A stretch of DNA of 64,000 nucleotides from CAYNNQ01 sp051748085 (GTDB lineage: Bacteria; Desulfobacterota; Desulfovibrionia; Desulfovibrionales; Desulfonatronovibrionaceae), in assembly GCA_051748085.1 (NCBI GenBank), contig JBNJHA010000002.1, positions 1 to 64,000 on the forward strand, read 5' to 3'. Positions 8,608-18,145 of the stretch are shown in pieces; the first letter of the stretch is position 1; every line of letters starts with the position of its first letter. A program made the position numbers and the translations under genes. Below the pieces are notes generated by a model that was given only the letters and a program-made list of their open reading frames with translations, was not told the DNA's origin and ran no database searches.

Positions 8608-9411
8608 ATGTCTGGCCAGATATATGGCATAGTCGGTCATCCGCTCGGGCATACCTTAAGCCCGGCTCTGCACAATTGGGGATTTTCCGAAAAGGGTTTG
8701 ACGGACAAAATTTACTGTAGCTGGCCGGTAGAACCGAAAAAATTATCAGAATTCATGACCGCCTTTCAGTTATTGAATATTGCCGGAGCCAGCGTCACCA
8801 TTCCGCATAAAGAAGATATCATTCCCTATCTTGATGAACTAACCCCCGCTGCCCGGCAGATTGGGGCAGCAAACACGCTTTTGCGGCAAAGAGGCAAAAT
8901 CATCGGCGACAATACTGATGTACACGGTTTTTGCGCGCCCCTTGCCGCGTCAAAAAACACCTTGGACTCGGCACTTGTTCTTGGCGCCGGGGGTGCTTCG
9001 CGGGCGATAGTCCACGGCTTGAAGAGCCTGAATATAAGGACGATTATTTGTAACCGTTCTCGAAAAAGAGCGGAAAGCATGGCCCGGGAAATGTGCATAG
9101 AAACAGTTGCCTGGGAAAAACGGCATGCAGTAAAGGCTGATCTGCTGGTCAACACCACTCCGCTGGGCATGCACGGCCCGACTTCGGACATGTCGCCATG
9201 GGCAGAAAATCTAGACCAATTCAAGATGGTCTACGACATCATTTACAATCCGGTGTACACCCCTCTATTGCAACAGGCGGCAAGTGAAAACAAAACCATT
9301 GTCACCGGGCTGGAAATGTTTGTCAGTCAGGGAATAGAACAATTCAGACTCTGGACGGGCCAGACCTTGGAATACACACCTACCGTAACCTATCTGAAGA
9401 AAAAATTATAA
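8608..9411 (+). CDS. aroE: Shikimate 5-dehydrogenase
   Basis: This 267-residue NADP-dependent enzyme reduces 3-dehydroshikimate to shikimate in the chorismate pathway. Visible signatures are GHPLGHTLSPALHNWGF (substrate binding), the catalytic Lys in SVTIPHKEDI, GAANTL, NTDVHGF, the GAGGASRAI nucleotide loop and the NRSRKRAE adenosine-binding segment. Length is normal. It is 9 nt downstream of korC and is followed by a degenerate copy of the dispersed repeat. Confidence 0.95.
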   Translation: MSGQIYGIVGHPLGHTLSPALHNWGFSEKGLTDKIYCSWPVEPKKLSEFMTAFQLLNIAGASVTIPHKEDIIPYLDELTPAARQIGAANTLLRQRGKIIGDNTDVHGFCAPLAASKNTLDSALVLGAGGASRAIVHGLKSLNIRTIICNRSRKRAESMAREMCIETVAWEKRHAVKADLLVNTTPLGMHGPTSDMSPWAENLDQFKMVYDIIYNPVYTPLLQQAASENKTIVTGLEMFVSQGIEQFRLWTGQTLEYTPTVTYLKKKL

Positions 9412-9464
9412 ACCGCAGCATGCCGAAAGCTTAAACTCGCAAAGAATTTGCTGAACAGATACAA
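9410..9464 (+). repeat. Degenerate relative of the 95-nt repeat
   Basis: This segment has AAACCGCAG, GCCGAAAGC and the tail AAAGAATTTGCTGAACAGAT in the same order as the 3' half of the repeat at 53-147 and 33247-33341, with small indels. It lies between the convergent aroE and lytic transglycosylase genes. It is called a decayed copy by eye. Confidence 0.5.
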
Positions 9465-9488
9465 CCGCAAAGTCCAGACTTCTGCTTA

Positions 9489-11159
9489 TTACTCAACGTA
9501 AATTTTGATCTTGTCCCCGGGGTGAATCAATTTGCCCCGGGATATGCTGTTCCATTTCTGAAGATCAATGGTCCGCACTCCAAAGCGGCGGGCGATATTC
9601 CACAGATTGTCTCCGTGTCTGACCTTGTAACGCACCAACTGGCGATGGACATCCTCGGCCTGGCCCGCGGATGCAGTTGCTTGAGCCGCCCCGAGATCGG
9701 GAATATACAATTTCTGTCCGGGCTTTAAGGAGCGGGGGTTGCTGATGCCGTTGGCCTTGTACAGAGTGCGCAAGCCGATACCGTAGCGTTGGGCAAGTCC
9801 CCACAGGGTATCTCCCTTGCGCACAGTATAATTGGCCCGTTCCCGTGCCCGGATCCTGGTCTTGGAACTGGCCACTTTGGTCGAACTGTTCGGAACCATC
9901 AATACCTGACCGGGACGCAGCAAATCGCTCCGGCGATTGTTGACCTGCTTCAAAACGGAAATGGGAATACCAAAAAGCCTTGAAATTCGCCACCAGGAAT
10001 CACCGTTGCGCACTTTGTATCGGCTGTAGCCGCTGTGCGGCCTGGAAGCTGCATCCTGCACATAGGCCTTGGCCACCCTCAGTTTTTCCTCCGGGACATA
10101 GACCGTACTTTTTCTGCCCGGAGGACTGACCTGCCGTCTGAAAGCCGGGTTAAGTTTCCGGAATTCCTTCCAGGAGATATTCATGCGGGAACTCAATCCC
10201 AGGAGGTCTGTCCCGCCGTCAACCCGGATCTTTTCCACCGCAAGCCGGTTATTCCAGTCAAGAGGTTCAAAACCGAGACTTTCAAGATTTTTTATGATCT
10301 TTAAAATAGCCATCAGTTTGGGAACATACAATCGTGTCTCGCGCCGCAAATAGTGTTTGGAAGTTATTAAATCAAAGTAACTGTCATAACCGCTTTTGCG
10401 CAGAGCCCAGGCTACCCGGCCCTCTCCCGCGTTATATCCGGCAAGAGCCAGATACCAGTCGCCAAAATCAGCATATAGTTTATTTAAATATTTAGCGGCT
10501 GCCCGGGTGGCCATATACGGATCCCGGCGTTCGTCAATCCACCAATTGACCGTCAAGCCGTATCTTCGGCCGGTTCCCGGAATAAATTGCCACAGGCCGG
10601 CGGCTCCGGCATGAGAATAGGCCCAGGGATTAAATCCGCTTTCCGCAAAAGGCAAAAAAATCAGTTCGTGCGGCAAGCCCTCTTCTGTGAGTACTTTTTT
10701 GATATAAGGCAGATAAGGTTCCGATCGTTTCAGCCATCGAGCAAAAGTCTTTCTGTGTTTATGGGTATAATACTTGAAATACTGCAGCATTTCCTTGGTT
10801 TCGTGCACATCCAGGTCGAAAAGGAGTCCGACATCGGATTCCAGGGCTTCCTCCTCGGCTTCCGAAAGCGGAGAGGTATCCGTAGCGTTCAGCTCATGCT
10901 CAATATCCGTTTTCTTATCCGTTTCCTCTACATCACTGCTGTAGTCGTCAAGCAGAACGGAATCAATTGCGGCCGCTTTTTCTTCATTCAAAACAGAATC
11001 CCCGGAGCCCTTTTTGGGCTGTTCGTCATCCGTGTTCACGCGGGAGGAAACAGCATCGGCGATCCCGGCCTTGTCGGCTTCCGGCCCCGATGTTTCACGC
11101 ATGCCAGCGTGGCAGGACATAAGCAGACAGGATAAAATCATTATGAAAAAAAAGCGCAT
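9489..11159 (-). CDS. mltD: LysM-containing membrane-bound lytic murein transglycosylase (MltD-like)
   Basis: This 556-residue predicted lipoprotein has a signal sequence with lipobox LMSC (Cys16). An acidic linker of about 100 residues follows, then a goose-type SLT domain (about 150-290) with catalytic Glu173 in FAESGFNPWAYS. Three LysM peptidoglycan-binding repeats lie in the C-terminal third, each starting YKVRxGD or YTVRKGD. It would cleave peptidoglycan glycan strands at the cell envelope. The first ATG is favoured because GGGAG lies 8 nt upstream. It is convergent with aroE. Confidence 0.9.
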   Translation of the reverse strand: MRFFFIMILSCLLMSCHAGMRETSGPEADKAGIADAVSSRVNTDDEQPKKGSGDSVLNEEKAAAIDSVLLDDYSSDVEETDKKTDIEHELNATDTSPLSEAEEEALESDVGLLFDLDVHETKEMLQYFKYYTHKHRKTFARWLKRSEPYLPYIKKVLTEEGLPHELIFLPFAESGFNPWAYSHAGAAGLWQFIPGTGRRYGLTVNWWIDERRDPYMATRAAAKYLNKLYADFGDWYLALAGYNAGEGRVAWALRKSGYDSYFDLITSKHYLRRETRLYVPKLMAILKIIKNLESLGFEPLDWNNRLAVEKIRVDGGTDLLGLSSRMNISWKEFRKLNPAFRRQVSPPGRKSTVYVPEEKLRVAKAYVQDAASRPHSGYSRYKVRNGDSWWRISRLFGIPISVLKQVNNRRSDLLRPGQVLMVPNSSTKVASSKTRIRARERANYTVRKGDTLWGLAQRYGIGLRTLYKANGISNPRSLKPGQKLYIPDLGAAQATASAGQAEDVHRQLVRYKVRHGDNLWNIARRFGVRTIDLQKWNSISRGKLIHPGDKIKIYVE

Positions 11160-11364
11160 TGAAGACTCCCTTATGGACTGTTCTTGTTCAGCAAGGGCTA
11201 GCTTAAACAGCTACACTTGGCAATGTTAATTTGCAGCGAAAATCGGTTATAATGTTTTCTGGACGATTATTGACATCCAGCATAATATGAAATCCGCATG
11301 CCCTGCAATCCGATATCAAAAAAAATAACTTAAAAACTGTCCATCAAGACATGCAGACAAAAAA

Positions 11365-12102
11365 ATGCCCAATTTCATAATCGGACGAAAACCGGTCACC
11401 GAGGCCCTTGAAGCGAAGCAAACAAAAATCGATCTTTTGCTGATTTGCCAAAAAAATCGTAAAAGCCTCCGGGAAACCATAGACAAGGCCCAAGATGCAG
11501 GAATCGTTTGCCGATACGTTTCCGATTCCGAGCTTGAACGTCAATGCCCGGGAAACAATCAAGGCATCGCGGCCCGCGTTACAAAGGCCAGACCGGCCTG
11601 CATCGACGACTTGCTGCAAAAGACGGACAACTCACCGCTGCCCCTCATTTTGGCTCTGGACCATGTCCAGGACCCGGGGAATGTGGGTAGCATGGCTCGA
11701 ACCCTTTTGGCTCTTGGGGGTACGGGGATAATCATCCCCAAGGATAAAAGTGCTCATCTGGGGACAGGGGCGCACAAATCTTCCGCGGGGGCGATCGAAC
11801 GTATCCCCGTTGTCCGGATTACAAACCTGGCCCGCACCCTGGATGACCTAAAAAAAAGCGGGTTTTGGATATACGGGGCACACCCCGACCCGGAAAACAC
11901 GAATATATTCTCTGTCGCCGCAACTTTCCCGGCGATTTTGGTCCTCGGAAGTGAGGAAAAAGGGATCCGACCCAATGTACTAAAAAGATGTGACTTTCTG
12001 GTTCGCATTCCAATGCCGGGACAATTCGAGTCATTGAACGTCGCCCAAGCCGGAGCCATCATTTGTGCCGAATTGCTGCGAAAAAAATCGGAAAAAAGCT
12101 GA
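11365..12102 (+). CDS. rlmB: 23S rRNA 2'-O-methyltransferase RlmB-like (SpoU family)
   Basis: This 245-residue SPOUT methyltransferase has an N-terminal L30e-like substrate domain (IIGRKPVTEALEA) and a C-terminal knotted SPOUT domain. The SAM-binding motifs are LALDHVQDPGNVGSMART, ILVLGSEEKGIRP and RIPMPGQFESLNVAQAGAI. It probably methylates a conserved guanosine of 23S rRNA. Assignment to RlmB rather than TrmH or another paralogue rests on length and domain form. It is encoded alone and convergent with fliQ. Confidence 0.88.
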   Translation: MPNFIIGRKPVTEALEAKQTKIDLLLICQKNRKSLRETIDKAQDAGIVCRYVSDSELERQCPGNNQGIAARVTKARPACIDDLLQKTDNSPLPLILALDHVQDPGNVGSMARTLLALGGTGIIIPKDKSAHLGTGAHKSSAGAIERIPVVRITNLARTLDDLKKSGFWIYGAHPDPENTNIFSVAATFPAILVLGSEEKGIRPNVLKRCDFLVRIPMPGQFESLNVAQAGAIICAELLRKKSEKS

Positions 12103-12158
12103 ACGGAAAAAAACGGATGGCTCGGCCCAACCACAGCCCCTCTTCCTTGCCGATTTCA

Positions 12159-12428
12159 TCACCCGATATAATTGGGAATATTCAAAAACAGATTTTCGGT
12201 GTAGGAAACAATCTTGTTCATTATCCATGGGAAAGCAAAGAGCAAAACAAGAAATATGGACACAATCTTGGGCACCATTGTCAGGGTCATCTCCTGAATC
12301 TGAGTCGCGGTCTGTAATATACTTACGGTTACTCCGACAATCAATCCCACGCCAAGCATTGGCATGGCTATCATCAATGTCGTTTCAATGGCGTTTCTGG
12401 CAAATCCAACGATAAATTCGGGAGTCAT
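12159..12428 (-). CDS. fliQ: Flagellar export protein FliQ
   Basis: This 89-residue membrane protein has the FliQ pattern MTPEFIVGFARNAIETTLMI and two transmembrane helices. It is part of the flagellar type III export gate with FliP and FliR. It is the last gene of the motA-to-fliQ run in this window. FliR and FlhB are not seen downstream, where rlmB is convergent. Confidence 0.93.
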   Translation of the reverse strand: MTPEFIVGFARNAIETTLMIAMPMLGVGLIVGVTVSILQTATQIQEMTLTMVPKIVSIFLVLLFAFPWIMNKIVSYTENLFLNIPNYIG

Positions 12429-12483
12429 AACTGCCTCCTTGGCTTTTCAGGTTATTAGGTTTGCAATTTCAAGGCACAACCTA

Positions 12484-13287
12484 TCAGACAAAACTGTCCA
12501 CAAGAGAACGAATGAGAAGATTCCACCCGTCGACCAGGACAAACAAAAGAATCTTAAACGGCAGGGAAATCATGACCGGGGGCAGCATCATCATCCCCAT
12601 GGATAAAAGTATGCTGGCAACGACCATATCCAGAATCAGAAAGGGAATATATATTAAAAATCCAATCTGAAACCCGGTCTTAAGCTCACTGATCATATAG
12701 GCCGGAAGCAAAAGCGAGGTCGGGACCTCGGATTTATCCTTGGGTCTCTCCATACCGGTAATGGAAAAAAATACTGCAAGATCCTTTTCCCTGGTATGTT
12801 TAAACAAAAAATTGCGCATAGGGACTTCCGCATTGTGCAGGGCTTCCTTATATCCGATTTCCTCCCTCAGATACGGTTGCAGGGCAGTATCATTAATTTG
12901 CTTGCCTACAGGCATCATAATGGCCACGGTCATGAAAATGGCCAGCGCGGCCAGGATCTGATTCGGGGGCATCTGCCTAGTGCCCATGGCCTGACGCATA
13001 AAGGAAAAAACAACGATAATGCGTGTAAAAGAAGTTGCAGTAAGCACAATAGCCGGAGCTATGGACAGGACAGTAAGCAAAAACAGAATTTCCAGATAGA
13101 CTGAGACCTTTTCCGGTTCAGGCTCTCCGGCGGCAAAAGACAATGATAGAGAGGGAAGAGTCGGGCCTTCCGCGGCAGAAGCAACAGCCGGCAGAAGCAG
13201 TAGAAGACAACTAAGTATCGTCAGCAGGGTCGGCAGGAGCGACGGTTTTCCGGGCCAAAATCTGGGCAAATTGTTCATCGTTTTCAT
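12484..13287 (-). CDS. fliP: Flagellar export gate protein FliP
   Basis: This 267-residue protein has a cleavable-type N-terminus (about residues 14-39), normal for FliP. Multiple transmembrane helices follow, with the conserved stretches TSFTRIIVVFSFMRQAMGTRQ, FMTVAIMMPVG and VLVDGWNLLIRSLV. It forms the core of the flagellar type III secretion channel. Its start overlaps fliO by up to 77 nt; Met4 (13278) is an equally plausible start. Confidence 0.93.
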   Translation of the reverse strand: MKTMNNLPRFWPGKPSLLPTLLTILSCLLLLLPAVASAAEGPTLPSLSLSFAAGEPEPEKVSVYLEILFLLTVLSIAPAIVLTATSFTRIIVVFSFMRQAMGTRQMPPNQILAALAIFMTVAIMMPVGKQINDTALQPYLREEIGYKEALHNAEVPMRNFLFKHTREKDLAVFFSITGMERPKDKSEVPTSLLLPAYMISELKTGFQIGFLIYIPFLILDMVVASILLSMGMMMLPPVMISLPFKILLFVLVDGWNLLIRSLVDSFV

Positions 13288-13582
13288 GATCCGCTTGTAC
13301 CTTGGTCAAATAATTTATCTGGGATTCACTAACTCCCAGTACAAGGTACTCATTCAAAAAGCGGACCACTACTATACTTTTTTTGGGCCCCACGCTGAGA
13401 TTGGCCACATGTGTGAGCGGACCGGACTTGCCCAGAGACAGGCCCGCCTTATGTCCATAACGGCGCAAAAGAAAAAATCCAAGAAAAATAACCGCCAGGA
13501 TCAGAAACAGGGCCGCAGCGGTTTTCATTCCGGCAAGTCCCATACTCAGGGAAGAAGATGCCATTTCAGTGGCGTTATCCAA
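13211..13582 (-). CDS. fliO: Flagellar biosynthesis protein FliO
   Basis: This 123-residue protein has one transmembrane segment (about 18-40, ending LLRRYG) and a small cytoplasmic domain with PKKSIVVVRFLNEYLVLGVS, as in FliO. It assists assembly of the FliP ring. It overlaps fliN upstream by 8 nt and fliP downstream, consistent with a coupled operon. Confidence 0.88.
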   Translation of the reverse strand: MDNATEMASSSLSMGLAGMKTAAALFLILAVIFLGFFLLRRYGHKAGLSLGKSGPLTHVANLSVGPKKSIVVVRFLNEYLVLGVSESQINYLTKVQADHENDEQFAQILARKTVAPADPADDT

Positions 13583-14168
13583 GTTTTTTTATCCTTTCTA
13601 TCGGGCTTATAATATCGGTCAGACGGACTCCGAATTTTTCATTAATGACTACGGCCTCTCCCCTGGCCACCAGCTTGCCGTTGACAAGAATTTCCAACGG
13701 CTCCCCGGCCAGTTTATTCAATTCAATGACTGAACCCTGTCCCAATTGCAGCAGTTCATTTATCAAAAGTTGCGTACCTCCCAGCTGAGCAGTCACACTC
13801 AAGGGAATATCCAGGATAAAATCCAGCTCTCTTTTGTGCCCCTTGCCTTTCTGCGCTTTGACATCCTCCGTCAAATCTTTGAACTCGACATCCTTGCTCT
13901 GCGCAGCGGCGGCTGCCTGCTTTTTTTCATCCTTGGCGGCCTGTTCTTCATCGTCGGCCAAAGCCTTGGCCCATTCATCAGCCAAAGACTGATCATCCTG
14001 GCCGGAATCGTCGGTCCCGCTCCCGCCCGCATCCTGCGAAACCTCATCGCCGGAGTCATCATCCTGATCCATATCATCAGTCTCACCCAGGGCAGCTGCC
14101 CATTCTTCGGCCAGCTTATCCTGATCAGAATCTTCTTCTTTGGGCTTGTTTTCTTCTGCCATATTCAA
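13575..14168 (-). CDS. fliN: Flagellar motor switch protein FliN
   Basis: This 197-residue protein has a C-terminal FliN/SpoA domain (about 110-195: LDFILDIPLSVTAQLGG, GSVIELNKLAGEPLEI, GVRLTDIISP). A long, acidic Asp/Glu/Gln-rich N-terminal region of about 100 residues makes it longer than enteric FliN. It sits in the C-ring with FliM. It starts 4 nt after fliM ends. Confidence 0.95.
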   Translation of the reverse strand: MNMAEENKPKEEDSDQDKLAEEWAAALGETDDMDQDDDSGDEVSQDAGGSGTDDSGQDDQSLADEWAKALADDEEQAAKDEKKQAAAAAQSKDVEFKDLTEDVKAQKGKGHKRELDFILDIPLSVTAQLGGTQLLINELLQLGQGSVIELNKLAGEPLEILVNGKLVARGEAVVINEKFGVRLTDIISPIERIKKLG

Positions 14169-14172
14169 AACC

Positions 14173-15150
14173 TCAATAATTTGTTTCCCGGTCCTTCAGC
14201 ACCTGGTAAGCCTTATTTCCCTTAGCCTGACCCGAATATCCGTAAAATTTAGGCACTCCCTGGACATAACCGGCCAGGGGGTCGTCTTCATCCGAGTCCA
14301 GCATCAGGATATCGCCTTCTTCCATGTTTAAAAGCTGACGGCCCGTTATCTGGGTTTGACCAAAAACAACATTCAACTCCACCGGAACTTCCATTAGACG
14401 TTCTTTGAACCGGGAAATCCAGGCATGGTCCACTTCCAATCTTTCGGACTGAAAGGCGGCATACAGCTTGGACCGAATTGGCTCTATAGTCGCGTAGGGC
14501 AGGCAAACAACCAGAGAGCCGATGGAATTCTCCAATTCAACTTCAAATGTAACTACAACAACCACATCACTTGGCGGAACAATTGACGCGAACTGGGGAT
14601 TGATTTCCGTGCGCACCAATTCTATGCCGACTTCATGAACAGGCCTCCAAGCCTCTTCCATGTTGGTCAACAAAATTTTGACCACCCGGGTTATTATTGT
14701 CTGCTCAATCGGCGTGAAATCCCGGCCCTCGATTTTGGGCTGCGACCCAGCCCCACCGAAAAAATTTTCCACAAGAGCAAACACGAGTCTAGTGTCTACG
14801 ATCATCAAGGCATTGCCCCGCAGGGGATCTATCTTAAATATGTTTATACTGGTCGGGACAGGCAGGGAACGCATAAAATCGCCGAACTTAGACATGTCTA
14901 TGGAAACGGTACTCAAATCAACGCGTTTGCGCAGGGTATTGGCCAGGGAATTAGTGGCCAGCCGGGAAAAACGGTCGTTGATAATCTCCAAAACCGGCAT
15001 TCGGCCACGAATAATCCGATCCTGATTGGAAAGATCAAAAGATATAATCCCGGAATCGTCCTCGGGAACATCAGTTTCGGTTTCGACCTCTCCGCCGGTG
15101 AGCCCTTTCAACAGGGCATCAACTTCATCTTGGTTCAAAATTTTATTCAT
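14173..15150 (-). CDS. fliM: Flagellar motor switch protein FliM
   Basis: This 325-residue protein starts with MNKILNQDEVDALLKGL, the CheY-P-binding segment typical of FliM. The GGAGSQPKIEGRDFTPIE middle domain and a C-terminal SpoA domain follow. It forms the switch that sets rotation direction. It starts 5 nt downstream of fliL. Confidence 0.96.
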   Translation of the reverse strand: MNKILNQDEVDALLKGLTGGEVETETDVPEDDSGIISFDLSNQDRIIRGRMPVLEIINDRFSRLATNSLANTLRKRVDLSTVSIDMSKFGDFMRSLPVPTSINIFKIDPLRGNALMIVDTRLVFALVENFFGGAGSQPKIEGRDFTPIEQTIITRVVKILLTNMEEAWRPVHEVGIELVRTEINPQFASIVPPSDVVVVVTFEVELENSIGSLVVCLPYATIEPIRSKLYAAFQSERLEVDHAWISRFKERLMEVPVELNVVFGQTQITGRQLLNMEEGDILMLDSDEDDPLAGYVQGVPKFYGYSGQAKGNKAYQVLKDRETNY

Positions 15151-15155
15151 GGCGT

Positions 15156-15671
15156 CTACTGCACGACAAATTCAGTAAAATATACCTTTATAACCAGAGA
15201 TTCATCCAATATTTGGTTCAGCCTGCTCACTATCTGACTTTTTAACTGCAATTTCTCTTCCATAGTATTCACTTCAGAAAAACTTTTGCTGGACAATAAT
15301 AGAAGCAGGGCATCTTTAACCTTGGGCATGGAATCTTCCAATTTTTGCGCTGCCGCTTCGCTGACGACCTCCACATCAATGGAAACCTTCAAATACCTTC
15401 GTCCCAGAGGATCCGCCAGATTTACTATAAAGGATGGCAGGCTGACAACTTGCGAATCAAGATTTTTTTTCTCTTTGCTTTTAGCCGCTGTTCCTTCAGT
15501 CTTTGTGGCATTTCCATCCTCATTTTTATCGGCCAGAAAATAATTGTACCCCAAAAATCCTCCCGTTCCGAGGACAATAATGACTGCAGCTAATAGAATC
15601 CATTTGAGCTTACTGCCTTTTTTCTTTTTTCCCTGCTCTTCCTGTTCCTCGCGTCCATCTTTTTCGGCCAT
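15156..15671 (-). CDS. fliL: Flagellar basal body-associated protein FliL
   Basis: This 171-residue protein has a basic cytoplasmic N-terminus, one transmembrane helix (about 25-45, LKWILLAAVIIVLGTGGFL) and a periplasmic FliL domain containing NLADPLGRRYLKVSIDVEV. FliL surrounds the stator and affects torque. It lies between the second motB-like gene and fliM in the motility run. Confidence 0.93.
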   Translation of the reverse strand: MAEKDGREEQEEQGKKKKGSKLKWILLAAVIIVLGTGGFLGYNYFLADKNEDGNATKTEGTAAKSKEKKNLDSQVVSLPSFIVNLADPLGRRYLKVSIDVEVVSEAAAQKLEDSMPKVKDALLLLLSSKSFSEVNTMEEKLQLKSQIVSRLNQILDESLVIKVYFTEFVVQ

Positions 15672-15686
15672 ATCGTTCTCCGTATT

Positions 15687-16415
15687 CTACATGTATGAAT
15701 GTGGCATATTCTTAAAAAGCACTTCAACTCTTCTATTGCGCGCCCGGCCTTCCGGGGAATCGTTCTCCGCTATGGGGAAATTCGGCCCGTAGGCGGAGAC
15801 TGAAAATCGCTGTCCCTGCATTTGTCTGTTATTTAGAAAATAATTCAAAACCGACATGGCTCTTTGTGCGGAAATTTCAATATTTCCTCGTCCATAAGAT
15901 GGAACATCATCCGTATAACCGGATATATTGACCGGGGCCGGCCAGATACGGATCAAGGAAGCAACCTGTTTTAGCAGCTCTTGTCCCTGTTCCGGCAGTT
16001 CGGTCTCTCCGGTAGGAAACAGAAGATTGTCGGAAAGCACCAGAGCAACTCCCTCCGGACGGACCAGGATATCAAGATTTTCTTCCAGGGTACTTCTGTT
16101 TATATCCGGCGGCAAAACCATATCCGGAAACAACAGGTCCTTGATCCTTTTCTTTTTTTCCAGTACTTCCCAAGGCTTGTCAATCATTTCTTTAACAACT
16201 TCGATCCGATTTTCTATCCTTCCCGAAGATTTTCTGGACATAAACGCGATCTTGTCGGAAAAGACAGAAGAAATCTGCTGAATAACCGAAGTATCCATGC
16301 TGGACATGCTCAAGAGTAAAACAAAAAAAGTCAAAAGCAAAGTGACCAGATCAGAAAAAGTCACCAGCCATGCCGCCTTGGGCAAACCCGCCTTTTTCTT
16401 TTTGTTCCTGGCCAC
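15687..16415 (-). CDS. MotB-like stator protein, second copy
   Basis: This 242-residue protein has an N-terminal transmembrane helix with the proton- or sodium-binding Asp (TFSDLVTLLLTFFVLLLS). An OmpA/MotB peptidoglycan-binding domain occupies about 130-240 (NISGYTDDVPSYG, RARNRRVEVLF). It follows the other motB-like gene by 6 nt. The two copies are clearly divergent, so this may be a heteromeric partner in the stator rather than a recent duplicate. Confidence 0.9.
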   Translation of the reverse strand: MARNKKKKAGLPKAAWLVTFSDLVTLLLTFFVLLLSMSSMDTSVIQQISSVFSDKIAFMSRKSSGRIENRIEVVKEMIDKPWEVLEKKKRIKDLLFPDMVLPPDINRSTLEENLDILVRPEGVALVLSDNLLFPTGETELPEQGQELLKQVASLIRIWPAPVNISGYTDDVPSYGRGNIEISAQRAMSVLNYFLNNRQMQGQRFSVSAYGPNFPIAENDSPEGRARNRRVEVLFKNMPHSYM

Positions 16416-16421
16416 TTCCGC

Positions 16422-17252
16422 CTACTCCGTTATCCGTGTACGATTAAAATCAAATTCAAAATCCTTGTAAATGAATTCATCCTTGTCAATTTTTTTGCGG
16501 GTGCTGGCAGCATTCGACAACTGCGGCTGCCAATCAGACTGGCGCTTATCCATGACTATTTCCACGCGGCGATTTTTTTTTCGGCCTTCGACCGTTGAAC
16601 TGTCGAAACGCGGCCTGAAATTGCCAAAGGCCTCGACCCGAATCCGTTCCGGAGACAAATCACTGTCAAGAAAGTACTTATACACGGCAAGCACTCTATT
16701 CAGCGACAACCGCCACAGGGCTTCCGGATTTTTTTCCCGGGCCCTGTTCAAAAGCTTGCCGAATTCATCGCGCAGGCTTGAAGAATGTCCGGTAAGCAAA
16801 AATGGATATTCCGCTTCTTTAAGCACCGGAACCACTCGCTTTAAAAGTTTCCGGCCGGAATCGGTCAGCCTGCTTTGACCGGGCCTGAAGAGCACATCCC
16901 CGCCCATGCTGAATATCTGCATGAATCTATTGTTGAGTAAATCCACATCCTTTAAATTTTCATCCCACATAAGATCCTGCAATGGTTGCAGATCATCGCT
17001 GTCGCTCATGGGACCAGGTTCTTGCGTTTCCTTAGACTCGTGCAGACGAAGGACATCCTTGCCTTGTGTCCCCAAACCGAAGGTCCCCGACAGGGACGTC
17101 CAGGCCAGGCGCGTCTTGCGAATATCTTCCATGGAAGCCATGCTCAATAAAAGAACAAAAAAAGTAAGCAACAGGGTCATTATGTCCGAAAAGGTAATCA
17201 GCCAGGCAGGCATCCCTTCTTCTTTCCCCTTTTTGCTCCGGGACCTGCCCAT
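16422..17252 (-). CDS. motB: MotB-like stator protein, first copy
   Basis: This 276-residue protein has a basic N-terminus, a transmembrane helix with the conserved Asp (FSDIMTLLLTFFVLLLSMAS) and a C-terminal OmpA-like domain (LLTGHSSSL, GRKKNRRVEIVMD). It anchors the flagellar stator to peptidoglycan. It begins 2 nt after motA ends, so it is the more natural MotA partner of the two copies. Confidence 0.92.
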   Translation of the reverse strand: MGRSRSKKGKEEGMPAWLITFSDIMTLLLTFFVLLLSMASMEDIRKTRLAWTSLSGTFGLGTQGKDVLRLHESKETQEPGPMSDSDDLQPLQDLMWDENLKDVDLLNNRFMQIFSMGGDVLFRPGQSRLTDSGRKLLKRVVPVLKEAEYPFLLTGHSSSLRDEFGKLLNRAREKNPEALWRLSLNRVLAVYKYFLDSDLSPERIRVEAFGNFRPRFDSSTVEGRKKNRRVEIVMDKRQSDWQPQLSNAASTRKKIDKDEFIYKDFEFDFNRTRITE

Positions 17253-17254
17253 GA

Positions 17255-18016
17255 TTAATCCTGTTCCTGCCGGGACTTGGGCGGCAGATAACTGTTCAGC
17301 TTCTCGGCTATTATACGCGGATTTTCTCCTTTGGAAATGGATAAAATCCCTTCCATGACCATCTCTCTGGTCAGCACTTCTTCCTTGCTCCTGGCCTTTA
17401 ACTTTCCGGACATGGGATTAAAAAGCAAATTGGCCAAAAGAGCCCCATAAAAGGTAGTCAAAAGGGCAACCGCCATGGCTGGCCCAATGGTACTGGGATC
17501 ATTCATTGTCTTAAGCATCTGGACCAGTCCGATAACCGTGCCTATCATACCCATGGCCGGCGCGAACGTGCCCATAATGCCCAAAATTTCCGCGCCTGTC
17601 TCGTGCCGGTCTTCCAGATAGGATATCTCCGTTTCCAAAATCTCCTGGATTGTTTGCGGCTCAAGACCGTCCACCGTCAATTGCAGCCCTTTGCGCAAGA
17701 AACTGTCATCGACTTCCTTTAAAAGCGGTTCAAGCGACAAAATTCCTTCACGCCTGGCCCTGTTGGCATAATCCATAAATTGTTCAATTATCGAAGACGG
17801 GTCCTTGGACTTGGTAAAAAAAGTATTCTTTATAACTCCAATAACGCCCAGTACATGACCCAGGGGATAATTTATGAGTGTCGCCCCGATGGTTCCCCCA
17901 AGCACAATCAGCAAGGCTGGAAAATTTACAAAAATAAGGGGGCTACCGCCGACCACGATAGCGGCAACCACGAGCCCAAATGCCAGAAATATTCCAATTA
18001 TTGTCGCCAGATCCAT
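17255..18016 (-). CDS. motA: Flagellar motor protein MotA
   Basis: This 253-residue protein has four transmembrane helices and the MotA signatures IVLGGTIGATLINYPLG, TFAPAMGMIGTVIGLVQMLK and PMAVALLTTFYGALLANL-like segments. It forms the ion-conducting stator with MotB. It is the first gene of the run motA, motB, motB-like, fliLMNOPQ on the minus strand. Confidence 0.95.
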   Translation of the reverse strand: MDLATIIGIFLAFGLVVAAIVVGGSPLIFVNFPALLIVLGGTIGATLINYPLGHVLGVIGVIKNTFFTKSKDPSSIIEQFMDYANRARREGILSLEPLLKEVDDSFLRKGLQLTVDGLEPQTIQEILETEISYLEDRHETGAEILGIMGTFAPAMGMIGTVIGLVQMLKTMNDPSTIGPAMAVALLTTFYGALLANLLFNPMSGKLKARSKEEVLTREMVMEGILSISKGENPRIIAEKLNSYLPPKSRQEQD

Positions 18017-18145
18017 TTTACCCGCCTAGCAAGATTCCGGTTGCGCTCCAAGCCAACAATTCAAACGGCCATTAAACCACCAATATCGCATACACCTCAA
18101 CCTTCTTTTTCGGACACATTCCGTAATTACTTTAAAATCCTGAAA

